This document shows, in pieces, positions 28,756-38,752 of a stretch of DNA of 64,000 bases. The stretch is taken from assembly GCA_963796675.1 (NCBI GenBank), contig CAWCMS010000020.1, forward strand, positions 558,001 to 622,000, written 5' to 3'. The notes under the pieces are model-generated. The model had not been told where the DNA came from, ran no database searches, and saw nothing but the letters and a program-made list of their open reading frames with translations. The position numbers were made by a program, and so were the translations under genes. The DNA is from CAWCDJ01 sp963796675 (GTDB lineage: Bacteria; Acidobacteriota; Terriglobia; Bryobacterales; Bryobacteraceae). Numbering within the stretch: the first letter of the stretch is position 1; the number at the start of each line of letters is the position of its first letter.

Positions 28756-28767
28756 TTCGTCCTCCCC

Positions 28768-30850
28768 TTATGCGAGGTGCAGCAGTAACAGCAGGCGGTC
28801 GACCAGCCAGATCCCGGGAAATGGCGCGATCACACCCCCAATACCGTAGATCAGCAGATTTCGCCGCAACAACGACGCGGCCGGCATGGCGCGGTATTTC
28901 ACGCCGCGTAGCGCCAGCGGAATCAGCGCGATGATGATCAGCGCGTTGAAGATCACCGAGGCCAGGACGGCACTCTGCGGACTATGGAGGCCCATGATAT
29001 TCAGGCGCCCGAGCACCGGGAATGTCGCCATGAACATAGCCGGGAGGATGGCGAAATACTTCGCGATGTCGTTGGCGATGGAAAACGTAGTCAATGCTCC
29101 GCGCGTCATCAGCAGTTGTTTTCCGATGGCTACGACTTCGATCAGTTTGGTGGGATTGCTGTCGAGATCGACCATGTTGCCTGCTTCTTTCGCAGCCATG
29201 GTGCCGGTGTTCATGGCGAGTCCTACATCAGCCTGCGCAAGGGCCGGAGCGTCGTTGGTACCGTCACCGGTCATCGCCACCAGGCGGCCGCCGGCCTGCT
29301 CCTTCTTGATCAGATCCATCTTGTCTTTCGGTGTGGCCTGCGCGAGGAAGTCGTCCACGCCGGCTTCGGCGGCAATGGAGGCCGCGGTCAGCGGATTATC
29401 GCCCGTAATCATCACGGTCCGGATTCCCATAGCGCGCAACTGCTCGAACCGTTCGCGCATACCGCCCTTGACGACGTCTTTGAGGTGCACCACCCCCAAC
29501 GCCCGCGATCCGTCCGCCACAACCAATGGCGTTCCACCGGAGCGGGAGATCCGGTCGGTCACGTCGGTGAGGGACGGCGGCACGGACCCGCCGTTCTCAT
29601 AAACAAATTCGACCACCGATTCGGTAGCGCCCTTGCGGATCGTGCGCCCTTCGATATCCACGCCGCTCATGCGCGTCTGCGCCGTGAACGGGATGAAGTG
29701 GGCCTGCGTGTTCGGCCACCTCGCGTCCCCGAATGTTGTACTTCTGCTTCGCCAGCACCACGATCGAGCGCCCCTCCGGCGTCTCGTCGGCCAGACTTGA
29801 AAGCTGCGCGGCATCCGCCAGTTCTTCTTCGGTGACATCTTCCAGCGGGATGAACTCCACTGCCTGCCGGTTGCCCAGCGTAATGGTGCCGGTCTTGTCC
29901 AGCAGCAGAGTGTTCACATCGCCCGCCGCCTCCACCGCCTTGCCGCTCATGGCCAGCACGTTATGCTGCATCACCCGGTCCATGCCCGCGATCCCGATCG
30001 CCGAAAGCAGCCCGCCGATGGTCGTCGGGATCAGGCAGACCAGCAGCGAAACCAGCACGGTCGTCGAGGGCGCTGGCGCCGCTATAGACCGCGAACGGCT
30101 GCAGCGTCACCACTGCCAGCAGGAATACCAGCGTAAGGCCCGCGATCACGATGTTCAGCGCAATTTCGTTCGGCGTCTTCTGGCGCGCCGCGCCTTCCAC
30201 CAACGCGATCATGCGGTCGAGAAACGTTTCGCCGGGGTTGGAGGTAATCCCGACCTGAATCCAGTCCGAGAGCACGCGCGTTCCGCCCGTCACCGCGCTC
30301 CGGTCGCCGCCCGATTCACGAATCACCGGCGCGCTCTCGCCCGTGATGGCCGACTCGTCCACGCTGGCAATGCCCGCGATGACGTCGCCATCGCCCGGGA
30401 TCGTTTCGCCTGCCTTAACGAGCACGACATCGCCCGACCGCGCAGCGACGTCGCCGGGACCATCTCTTCCCGGCCGTTGGTCAGCCGCCGCGCCGTGGTC
30501 TCGGTTTTGGTCTTGCGTAGCGTGTCGGCTTGCGCTTTTCCGCGGCCCTCTGCCATGGCTTCTGCGAAGTTGGCGAACAGCACCGTGAACCAAAGCCAGA
30601 GGGTAATCTGAAAGTCGAACCCGCTCATCTCCTTTGATTCGCGAGAGCCAGATGGTCACCGCGGCGCCCACTTCCACCACGAACATCACCGGGTTCTTCA
30701 TCATCGTCCGCGGGTTCAGCTTGCGGAACGAGTCGCCGATCGCCCGCTTGACGATCGGCGGATCGAACAGCGGACGGGCCCGCGGCCGCCTTGCGCGGAA
30801 TCAACGAGGTAATGTCGTCGGTCGGAGGGTGTGGCAGTAACAGTGGCCAT
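28768..30850 (-). pseudogene. kdpB: Potassium-transporting ATPase subunit B, reading frame broken by six single-base indels (probably sequence error)
   Basis: The P-type ATPase subunit is recognisable along its whole length only by changing frame six times. In order: start MATVTATP; RPLFDPPIVKRAIGDSF; MMKNPVMFVVEVGAAVTIWL; FANFAEAMAEGRGKAQADTL; ESAITGESAPVIRESGGD; LLLDKTGTITLGNRQ (phosphorylated aspartate); MITGDNPLTAASIAAEAG; VAMTGDGTNDAPALAQADVG. Indels lie near 30827-30829, 30779-30781, 30631, 30437-30441, 30068-30070 and 29727-29730. Most are one extra G or C in a short run. All catalytic motifs survive and the total span, about 690 codons, equals the family length. Decay would also have altered residues, so an intact gene is likely in the organism. 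Confidence 0.88.
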
Positions 30851-30852
30851 GG

Positions 30853-32563
30853 TTAGCTCCAGAGTCTCCCCTGATGCATCAGGAAATGTTCGACAATCGG
30901 CCCCAGAGAAAGCGCCGGAAAGAAGGTCAGTGCTCCCACAATCAGCACCACGCCCACCAGCAGCGCCACAAACAGCGGCCCGTGAGTGGGAAACGTACCA
31001 GCCGAAACCGGGACTGCCCGCTTGCGCGCCAGGCTGCCCGCCGCCGCCAGCAGCGGAATCAGCATGAGGAAGCGCCCCAGAAACATCGCAATTCCCATGG
31101 TGATATTCAGGTAGGCGTGTTGGCATTCAGCCCCGCGAAGGCGCTGCCGTTATTGCCGGTCGCGCTCGAAAACGCATAGAGCACCTCCGACAACCCGTGC
31201 GGGCCGTGGTTCGATTGGCTGGCGATAACCCCCGGAAGATTGATGCTCCCCGCCGCGAATGCCAGGATTGTGATCTGCCAGCACCAGCACCGAGAGCATC
31301 ATCATCTTGACTTCTTTCTGCTCGATCTTCTTGCCCAGGTACTCCGGTGTGCGGCCCACCATCAGCCCGGCGATGAACACCGCCAGCATCGCGAACAGCA
31401 GCATGCCGTAGAGGCCCGATCCCACACCGCCGAAAATGACTTCGCCGAGTTCGATATTGACCAGTGGGCACCAGCCCGCCAAGCGGCGTGAGGCTGTCGT
31501 GCACGTTATTGACCGCGCCGCAACTGGCGTCGGTGGTGATCACCGCGAACAACGCGGAGTTCGGCAATGCCGAACCGGACTTCCTTGCCCTCCATGTTGC
31601 CGCCGGCGCCACTCCCAACTTCGCCAGAATTGGATTGCCGGCCTGCTCCGCGTGGTAGACCACCGCGACGCCCGCCAGAAACAGGATCGTCATGGCGGCA
31701 AGCAGCGCCCAGCCTTGCCGCGTGTCCCGCACCATCTTTCCGAACGTGTAGGTGAGCCCGGCCGGGATCACGAAGATCAACACCATCTGCAGGAAATTGG
31801 AAAACGGCGTGGGGTTCTCGTAAGGATGCGCTGAGTTGGCATTGAAGAATCCGCCGCCATTGGTGCCCAGCATCTTGATCGCTTCCTGCGAGGCCACCGG
31901 CCCCTGCGGAATCGTCTGTACAGCGCCTTCGACCGTCGCTGCCTTGGCATACGGATGGAAGTTTTGGATCACCCCCTGCGAGCACAGCAGCAGCGCCGCC
32001 ACCAGCGAAATCGGCAGCAGGATGTACAGCGTGCCGCGCGTGAAATCGACCCAGAAATTGCCCAGGGTCTGAGCGGAATGGCGCGCGAAGCCTCGCACCA
32101 CGGCAATCGCCACCGCGATTCCCGCCGCCGCGGAGAAGAAATTGTGCGTGGCCAGCCCGACCATCTGGGTGAGGTAGCTCATGGTCGTCTCGGGCGTGTA
32201 GAACTGCCAGTTGGTGTTGGTGGTGAAGCTGACCGCCGTGTTAAACGAAAGGTCGGGTGCAACGTTCCCGAGCCCCTGCGGATTCAACGGCAGCCATTGC
32301 TGGATGCGTTGCAGGAGATAGGTGAGCAACAGCGTCACCAGGCTGAATATCAGGAGCGCGCCCGCATAGCGGGTCCAATGTTGTTCGGCAGTTTCGTCGA
32401 TCCCGCAGATCCGATAGATTCCGATCTCGATCGGCCGCAGCACGCGGTGCAGAAACGTGCGCTGGCCCTCGAAGACCTTCGCCATGAAGCTCCCCACCGG
32501 TTTCGCCAGCAGCAGAATGACCGCGGTGAACAGCGCAATTTGGAGAATTCCGTTCGATATCAT
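30853..32563 (-). pseudogene. kdpA: Potassium-transporting ATPase subunit A, reading frame broken by five single-base indels (probably sequence error)
   Basis: The channel-like subunit with four selectivity-filter repeats. From 32563 the frame gives ISNGILQIALFTAVILLLAK and filter blocks FTTNTNWQFY and LGTNGGGFFNANSAHPYENP. A short piece NMEGKEVRFGIA is in another frame between indels near 31604 and 31562, then TTDASCGAVN. After further shifts near 31466-31468, 31275-31281 and 31114 it reads LVNIELGEVIFGGVGSGLYG, SATGNNGSAFAGLNANTP and MGIAMFLGRF. All four filters are retained and the length, about 570 codons, is normal. Conserved protein between single-base indels argues for sequence error. 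Confidence 0.88.
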
Positions 32564-32573
32564 GCCATCCCCT

Positions 32574-32657
32574 TCAAAACCGCTCCGGGCGGAGCAGCGC
32601 GTAGAAGAGATAAGCGCCCAAAAGCAACGCGATCGTCAAACAGACAATTTGTTCCAT
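32574..32657 (-). CDS. kdpF: KdpF small membrane subunit
   Basis: A 27-residue single-helix peptide, MEQIVCLTIALLLGAYLFYA then LLRPERF, matching KdpF in length, its N-terminal helix and the LL-PERF ending. KdpF binds and stabilises the KdpABC complex in the inner membrane. AGGAG lies about 8 bases before the ATG. The stop is 10 bases before the kdpA start. It is too short for routine gene finding. Confidence 0.9.
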   Translation of the reverse strand: MEQIVCLTIALLLGAYLFYALLRPERF

Positions 32658-32675
32658 GAACTTGACTCCTGCCGC

Positions 32676-32759
32676 CTAAAGGCGGTCGCACGCTTTCGCG
32701 AACGCCCATCCGGCGGTGAACAAAAGAATACTCATCAGCACAAAAACCAGGTCTGTCAT
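32676..32759 (-). CDS. 27-residue membrane peptide upstream of kdpF, ending in ACDRL
   Basis: A short frame, MTDLVFVLMSILLFTAGWAF then AKACDRL, with a strong AGGAG about 7 bases before its ATG. One membrane helix fills residues 4-20 and the end AKACDRL is polar. I recall similar tiny frames ending in CDRL just before kdpF in other bacteria, usually left as hypothetical. It lies 18 bases before kdpF and 9 bases after the Usp-like gene, so it is in the operon. It could be an accessory Kdp peptide or a coupling leader. Function is not known to me. Confidence 0.65.
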   Translation of the reverse strand: MTDLVFVLMSILLFTAGWAFAKACDRL

Positions 32760-32768
32760 TTGCGTCTC

Positions 32769-33218
32769 CTATGCGACGTGAAGCAGGATGACTTTGTGGC
32801 CATCGAGCACGAGGGCGTTGGCCATCCGCTCCTCCGATGTACGCCAGAAGCGTTTACGACTTCCGATCAATACAGTCGATTGCGGTTTCAAAACTCGGCG
32901 AAAGCCGTCTTCGAACGTGCGCGCCAGCACGACCTGCGCATCCACGGGCAGGAGACATAGGCCGGAAAGACATACCAGTTGCTCGACGAGGAACGAATGC
33001 ACCGAAATCGGGCAACGAAAGTCGGCCGGATAAGGAACCGTGTGAATCGCAACCAGCGAGATGCGCGCCGCCAGGCCCGCCGTCAGCGCCGCCGTGCGCT
33101 CCAGCACGGAGCGAGTGGTCGCATAGCCTGTATACGGCACTACGACCTCGATTTCACTGGAATACGGCTCCGGTTCGATGTTTCCCGGATCGATGGAAAG
33201 TCTGCCTTGGGTTTGCAT
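32769..33218 (-). CDS. Universal-stress-like protein at the head of the kdp operon
   Basis: A 149-residue cytoplasmic protein with a Usp-like alpha/beta layout: SEIEVVVPYTGYATTRSVLE, SLVAIHTVPYPAD, VLKPQSTVLIGSRKRFWRTS, and a final strand GHKVILLHVA. The ATP-binding GxxG..G(S/T) loop of canonical Usp proteins is not clear. It begins the kdpFABC transcript behind a candidate KdpE site, so it is probably co-induced with the pump. It may be a third sensor or an accessory regulator of Kdp. No strong ribosome site is seen before the ATG. Confidence 0.65.
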   Translation of the reverse strand: MQTQGRLSIDPGNIEPEPYSSEIEVVVPYTGYATTRSVLERTAALTAGLAARISLVAIHTVPYPADFRCPISVHSFLVEQLVCLSGLCLLPVDAQVVLARTFEDGFRRVLKPQSTVLIGSRKRFWRTSEERMANALVLDGHKVILLHVA

Positions 33219-33250
33219 AACGACTACCAGTCCAAGGGTACGGAGACGGA

Positions 33251-33267
33251 CGTAAGGAAGTCGTAAA
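33251..33267 (-). promoter_or_regulatory. Candidate KdpE operator upstream of the kdp structural genes
   Basis: In the 67-base gap between kdpE and the Usp-like gene the minus strand reads TTTACG, 5 bases, CTTACG: a direct repeat with 11-base period (33267-33251). The E. coli KdpE site also has two T-rich half sites (TTTATA, 5 bases, TTTACA) at that period. Position and spacing fit an OmpR-type dimer site. The match is short. Confidence 0.45.
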
Positions 33268-33285
33268 GAAACGATCAGGATTGAA

Positions 33286-33981
33286 TTAAGCGGAAGGAGC
33301 GCCCGCGAACCGGTAACCGACCCACGGCTCGGTCAGGATGTACTTCGGCCGCGCGGGATTTGCTTCAATCTTTTTGCGTACCTGGTTGATAAACACGCGC
33401 AGGTATTCCGGCTCGTCGCCGTAATCGGGCCCCCAGACGGCCTGCAGCAGCTCGCGGTGAGTCACCGGCTTCCCGGCGTGCGCCACCAGGTAACGCAGGA
33501 GTTCGAACTCCTTGGGCGTGAGCCGGGTCTCCCGGCCCTGTGCGCGGACGCGGCGGGTTTCGAAGTCGATCTCCAGGTCTTCGGCACTGAAACCCCGCGG
33601 CCCGCCCTCCGCGGAGCCCGGCCTTCGGCGCAATGCCGCGCGGATGCGGGCCAGCAACTCCTCCATGCCGAACGGCTTGGTGACGTAGTCGTCCGCGCCG
33701 GCATCGAGCGCCGCCACTTTATCCTTCTCGCTGTTGCGCACCGAAAGAATCACTACGGGAATTTCGGTGCTTTCGCGAATCGCCCGGCAGGTCTCCAGGC
33801 CTCCCATCCCCGGCATGTTCATATCGAGCAGCACGAGGTCCGGCATTTCACGCGGAAGGGTCTCCAGCGCCTCCTCGCCGGTGCGCGCTTCCAGCACCTC
33901 GTAGTGATGCCCCACCAGAGTGGCCTTCATGACGCGACGGATCTGCGGGTCGTCGTCCACCACCAGAATTCGCACGCTCAT
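33286..33981 (-). CDS. kdpE: KdpE response regulator
   Basis: A 231-residue OmpR-family regulator. The receiver has the acidic pair in ILVVDDDPQIRRVMKA, the phosphorylated aspartate in DLVLLDMNMPGMGGLE, the conserved serine in PVVILSVRN, and the lysine in DDYVTKPFG. The C-terminal winged helix reads RLTPKEFELLRYLVAHAG, VTHRELLQAVWGPDYG, LRVFINQVRKKIE. These match KdpE more than other OmpR members. The start overlaps the kinase-half stop by 4 bases. It should activate the kdp genes downstream when phosphorylated. Confidence 0.93.
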   Translation of the reverse strand: MSVRILVVDDDPQIRRVMKATLVGHHYEVLEARTGEEALETLPREMPDLVLLDMNMPGMGGLETCRAIRESTEIPVVILSVRNSEKDKVAALDAGADDYVTKPFGMEELLARIRAALRRRPGSAEGGPRGFSAEDLEIDFETRRVRAQGRETRLTPKEFELLRYLVAHAGKPVTHRELLQAVWGPDYGDEPEYLRVFINQVRKKIEANPARPKYILTEPWVGYRFAGAPSA

Positions 33982-35402
33982 GCGCCGCTCCCGTGCACCG
34001 CCAGGGTGAACGAAAAGACCGAGCCTTCGCCGGGCTCGCTCTCCACCCAGATCTTCTCGCCGTGCGCTTCCACAATCCCCCGTGCGATCGCGAGGCCCAT
34101 CCCCGTTCCTTCCGTTTCAAACCGGTGCCGCCGCCCGCGAAAAAACTTGTCGAAGATTCGCAGCCGCTCGTTCTCCTCGATTCCCGGACCGCGATCGGCC
34201 ACCCTGATCACGATCTTCCCACCCTTCCGTTCGGCCGATACTGTGATCTCCGAACCCTCAGGCGAATACTTCACGGCATTCTCCACCAGTTGCTTCAACA
34301 CCTGCCCCGCAAATTCCGGATCGGCCTCTGCGGGCGGAAGGTCCGGCTCCATCCTCACCGACACGGAATGCCGCTTCAGCGCGCCGCCGAGATCCGCCAG
34401 CGCCGCCTCGAGAATCTCCGCCACAGGCACGGCGCGTTTTTCCAGATGCAGCTTTCCCGCTTCGATGCGCGCCATCTCGATCACCTCCGCCGCCAGCCGG
34501 TTCAACCGGTCGGCCTCTTCATCGATGATGGTGAGCAACTCGCGATCGTGCGCCACGCCGTCGCCGAGCATGTTCGTGACCGCCGCTTTGATCGAAGTGA
34601 GCGGCGTCTTGATATCGTGCGCCAGCGAATCGAGAAGCGCCGCCTTGAGCGTTTCGTTTTTCCGCGCGGCTTCCGCGCTGCTGGCCTCCTCGAGCGCTCG
34701 CGCCTTTTCGACCGCCAGCGCTGCCAGGTTGACGATGGCTCGCGCCGTTGCCGGCGAGGGCGCGGGCCCAACCAGAGCCAGGCTCCCGAGCGGGCGCCCT
34801 CCCAAACGCACCGGAGCCAAGACGAGGCCTCGCGCGGCGTCGATCGAAATCTCCTCGATCTCACCGGCGGCGAGGAGGTCGTGGTCCGAGACGATCTTGC
34901 TCTCCGGCTGCGACCGCGCAATCTCGGCGGCCGGCCGGTAATAGAACGCCGCCGCCTCGAAGCCGAACACCTGCACCACACGATTGACGAAGTCGCGAAT
35001 GGTCTTGTGCGCGCTTCCACTGAGCATCAAGGAGCTCACCAGTTCATAGAGGCGCTCGATCTCCACCCTCCGTGCCTCGGCTTCGGCGGCGCGCCGGCGT
35101 GCCCGTTCCGAGAGCTGGCTCGCTGTGACTGCCGTGACCAGAAAGGCCGCCAGCGCCACCCAGTTCTGCGGATCGGCGATGGTCAGCGTGCCGACCGGAG
35201 GAAGAAAGAAATAGTTGAAGCCGACCATCGCCAGAAGCGACGCCACCGTCGCTTCGGCCAAACCCCACCTCGCCGAGATCGCCAGCACTACCAGCAGGAG
35301 CGCCAGCGCGGTAGTCGTGCTGTTGACGTGCAGCAACGTGCGGAACACTGCCACTGTAGCTGCCACCAGCAGCACGGCGGCCCCGTATCGCAATGCTCTC
35401 AT
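33978..35402 (-). CDS. kdpD: KdpD histidine-kinase half (DUF4118-GAF-HisKA-HATPase), lacking the sensor half
   Basis: A 474-residue protein matching only the C-terminal half of KdpD. Four membrane segments (about 7-100, DUF4118: GFNYFFLPPVGTLTIADPQN), a GAF-like region (about 130-230), the phosphorylated His262 in LLDSLAHDIKTPLTSIKA, and HATPase boxes (VENAVKYSPEGSE, VADRGPGIEEN, GTGMGLAIARGIVEAHG). KdpD is normally about 900 aa with KdpD_N and Usp domains in front of the helices. Here those are separate proteins about 8 kb downstream. The ATG overlaps the glnE stop by 4 bases. Confidence 0.92.
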   Translation of the reverse strand: MRALRYGAAVLLVAATVAVFRTLLHVNSTTTALALLLVVLAISARWGLAEATVASLLAMVGFNYFFLPPVGTLTIADPQNWVALAAFLVTAVTASQLSERARRRAAEAEARRVEIERLYELVSSLMLSGSAHKTIRDFVNRVVQVFGFEAAAFYYRPAAEIARSQPESKIVSDHDLLAAGEIEEISIDAARGLVLAPVRLGGRPLGSLALVGPAPSPATARAIVNLAALAVEKARALEEASSAEAARKNETLKAALLDSLAHDIKTPLTSIKAAVTNMLGDGVAHDRELLTIIDEEADRLNRLAAEVIEMARIEAGKLHLEKRAVPVAEILEAALADLGGALKRHSVSVRMEPDLPPAEADPEFAGQVLKQLVENAVKYSPEGSEITVSAERKGGKIVIRVADRGPGIEENERLRIFDKFFRGRRHRFETEGTGMGLAIARGIVEAHGEKIWVESEPGEGSVFSFTLAVHGSGA

Positions 35403-38213
35403 GTGCGTCCGAAGAGGCGGTCGAAGAATTCGCGCGTGCGCTTACGGATGTTACGCAGCGTTGCGTCGATCCGGTCCTGTTGCAACTGCGGCGGCGTCCA
35501 GCGGCGTACCAGGTTCGTGAGCGTTTCAAGCTGCGCCGGAGAGGCAGGCAGGCTGCCCTCCGCATGGCCCGTGGCGACACGCTGCCCGTGATCGATCGCG
35601 CGATAAAACACCGCCGCGTCCCGCAGGAATTCAGCGTCCTCCCGATCCAGATGCCCCATCTTCTCGATGACATCGATCCGCTCCGGCGTATTCAGCACCT
35701 TGTAAGAAGATCCCGGCGCCTTTCAGCCGCAGGTACATCAGCGCGAAATCGATATCGTAGTAGCCGCCCGCCCCTGCCTTCAGCGGATTGCGCGGTCCCT
35801 GCTCCCGCTCGAGCCGCGCCCGCATCTCCGCCAGCTCGTTGCGCGATCGCCGGCTCTGCCCGTAGCGCCGCCAGTCCACGTCCTGCAGTTCTTGCAGGAA
35901 CTGCGTGGCCCGCTCCAGGTTCCCCGCCACCGCGCGCGATTTCATCCACGCGATGCCCTCCCACGCTTCGGCATGGCTCGCAAAGTAACTCTTGTAGGCG
36001 GCCTCGGTCTGCACCAGGTCGCCTTCGCGGCCATTCGGCGCGCAGCCGCGTATCGATCGCGAACATGACCCCTTCCCCCGTATAGGCGCTGATGATCTGC
36101 ACCATCCGCTCCGCCACCGCGGTCCAGAACACGTACTCGGCCGCATCCGCATCGGGAATCACGAATACCAGGTCCGCATCCGAACCCAGGTCGAACTCGC
36201 GCATGCCCAGCCGCCCGAGGGCGATCACCATCATGCGGTCGCCCGGCTGGTATTCCGGCTGGGCGGGAGGCGGCGTCTCACGGAGCGCCAGAGCATAAGC
36301 CTCGGCGATCACCCAATCGGCCAGCAGCGATGTTTGCGACAGCGTCTCGAAAATTGGCTCACCGTTCAGAATGCTCGCGCATTGGATTCGCACCATGTGC
36401 CGCCGGTAGGAGCGCCGCAGCGCCGCACCATCCTCGATCAGTCCTTTCTCCAGTTGAAACGGCCGGCCGATCTCATCCAGCAGTTCCGGGTACCGCAGCA
36501 GTTCGTCCGCGAAGTACGCGCTGTGCTCGAAGATGTCGAGCACAGCGGCCGAAAGTTTTTCGTCGCTGTTGAGTTTCGCCAGCAGGTCGGGATCGTCGAA
36601 CGCTTTTTCGAGAAAATGCTGGAACCGTTCACGCCCGCGGTGCAGATTCGCATCCGCCACGGCCCCGGCGAGTTGCGGCGCGCGCGCCTCCAGCGCGACG
36701 TTGACGCTGGCGCGCGGCGGCGACTGGGAGTCCTCCACCGACGGTGCTTCCGACTCGACGGTGGAATAGTAAAGCGGCCTCTGCGCGTGGATGACGCGCT
36801 CGTAGATCTCCTGCACCGCCGTGCGATGTTCTTCCAGACGCTTGCGCAGCGTCGCCCATCCCACGGACTGCCGGCCTCGGCGGGCATCTTGCGCGCCAGC
36901 AGTTCGAGCGCCTCCGGATCCGAAGGCAGCGAATGCGTCTGGCGATCCTCCTCCATTTGCAGCCGGTGCTCCAGGTAGCGCAGGAATTCGTAGGCCGTCG
37001 CCAGCCGCGCATACTCGGCATCCGAAAGCAGCCCTTTGTCCCGCAGGCGGAACAACGCCATCATGGTGCCGCCGTGCCGCACCCAGGGCTCGCGCCCGCC
37101 GTGCAGACGCTGCAGGCACTGCACCAGGAACTCGATATCACGAATCCCGCCGGGCATCAGCTTCACGTCCACGCCGTTGCGCCCGCTCCGCTTCGCCGCC
37201 ACCTTCTCGCTGATGCGCTGGCGCGTGGCCGAAACCGCCTCCACCGCGCTGAAATCGAGCGACGTCTGATAAATCAGCGGCTCCACCGCTTCGAGCAGCG
37301 CCGCACCCGGCTCGCGTTCGCCCGCCGAAACCCGCGCCTTGATCAGCATCTGCTTTTCCCAGTCGCGCGCGCGCTCCGCGTAATACTGGCGCGCGCCTTC
37401 TTCGGAAATGCAGATCTCACCCAGCGTCCCGTCCGGCCGCAGCCTCAGGTCCACGCGATAGCAGCGCCCTTCCGTCGTGTAGCTCGAAAGCAGCGCGGTG
37501 TATTGGTTGGCAACCTTCTTGTAAAACTCCTTGTTCGTCAGCGAGAGCGCGCCGGAGGTTTCCCCGTTGCCGCCGTAGACGAACATCAGGTCGATATCCG
37601 AGCTGTAGTTCAACTCGCCGCCGCCCAGCTTCCCGAGCGAGATCACCGAGAAGCCGCAGGGACGGCCATCCGGCAGCAGAGGCTCTCCGAACTGCGCCAC
37701 GTACGCCGCCCGGATCCGCCGGTACGTCAGGTCCAGGATGGCGTCCGCCAGGTTGGAAAGCTCCTGCGTCACGTCGGAAAGCGAGGCGATCCCCAGCACG
37801 TCGCGCAGCACGATGCGCAGCAACTGCCGCCGCCGGAAACGCGCCAGTCCCACCGCCGAAGGTACCTCGAGATAGTCGCCGCCCAGGAAATCGGCCAGGG
37901 ACCGCTCGTATTCGTCCACCGTCCGGACGCGGTAGAACGTGTTGGATTGCGCCTCCTGCAGCAGCCGCTCCGGATTGCGCAGCACGGCTTCCGAAAGAAA
38001 GTTGCTGTAGCAGAAAAGGTTGACTGCCGCGCGCAGGGCCGCGGGCGAGCTTACGATGCGGTCGAATGCCGACGGCGAGTCCTGCCGGAGCCGTTCCAGA
38101 AACCGCGCGACTGTCTCCGGAGCCGGCGCGGCCCCCACCAGTATTTGTACGCGGGCTGCAATTCGTTCCGGAAGTGCCGCTCCCTGCAGGATTGCGTCGA
38201 GCGAATAAGGCAT
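35399..38213 (-). pseudogene. glnE: Glutamine synthetase adenylyltransferase/deadenylylase, frame broken by three single-base indels (probably sequence error)
   Basis: GlnE adds and removes AMP on glutamine synthetase. From 38213 the frame reads through the first nucleotidyltransferase domain (VISLGKLGGGELNYSSDIDLMF; LRLRPDGTLGE) and the helical GlnD_UR domain. Shifts near 36873, 36040 and 35704 are then needed to continue into the second transferase domain (VIALGRLGMREFDLGSDADL) and the end (RRWTPPQLQQDRIDATLR). The third indel is an extra T, the second an extra G. Both catalytic GxGxxG...DxD sites are intact and the span, about 938 codons, equals family length. It overlaps the kinase gene by 4 bases. 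Confidence 0.88.
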
Positions 38214-38216
38214 GCG

Positions 38217-38711
38217 TCAGGCTGTCGTGGCCACGAGTGCAATTATATCGCCCGGCCGCACCGGGCCGCCCTCCACCACCGACGCGTACATTCCGCTCAT
38301 CCCCCATCGCGGCGAGGTGTAATCGAGCGCCTGCACCCGGGCATCGAAAATGTCGAGCTTCAGCGTCTCGCCGAAAATGTCGAGCGCCGTGCACGGCCCG
38401 CGCGGCCTGGTGATTTCGAGCAGCGCCCCGCCGGCGCGAAGCTGGTCGCCCACGCGCAGGCGCCGGAAATCGATTCCGCGCGTGGTCAGATTCTCTCCGA
38501 GCGCGCCGAAATAGAGCGGGTAGCCGCGCTCCCGCAGGTTCTCGACCACCTCCGCGGAGACCAGCAGGATCGCCTTCTTCGGCCCGCCGTGAATATTGGG
38601 GTGCATGTGCACGTCGCCTTCGATCCCCAGCGGCGTGACGAGGCCTTCCGGCACGGGCAATTTCGGGAGCCCGCCGGGCGAAATGCTGACCTGGATAATC
38701 GTGCCGTACAT
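38217..38711 (-). CDS. MOSC-domain protein
   Basis: A 164-residue beta-strand-rich protein with MOSC features: GIEGDVHMHPNIHGGPKKAI, GALGENLTTRGIDFRRLRVGD, then ALLEITRPRGPCTALDIFG with the conserved cysteine. MOSC proteins transfer sulfur to or bind molybdenum cofactor, and stand-alone ones include YiiM-like enzymes. It lies between glnA and glnE, 3 bases before glnE, so it is cotranscribed with nitrogen-control genes. I see no molybdoenzyme nearby to say which acceptor it serves. Confidence 0.88.
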   Translation of the reverse strand: MYGTIIQVSISPGGLPKLPVPEGLVTPLGIEGDVHMHPNIHGGPKKAILLVSAEVVENLRERGYPLYFGALGENLTTRGIDFRRLRVGDQLRAGGALLEITRPRGPCTALDIFGETLKLDIFDARVQALDYTSPRWGMSGMYASVVEGGPVRPGDIIALVATTA

Positions 38712-38752
38712 GAAAGGTGCGGGCAGGACGCGAGCGCCCTGCCCGCCGGACG

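Noticed and set aside
30323..31126. Several short overlapping frames as independent small genes
   Set aside because: They are pieces of kdpB and kdpA in shifted frames; joined in order they give one conserved protein each.
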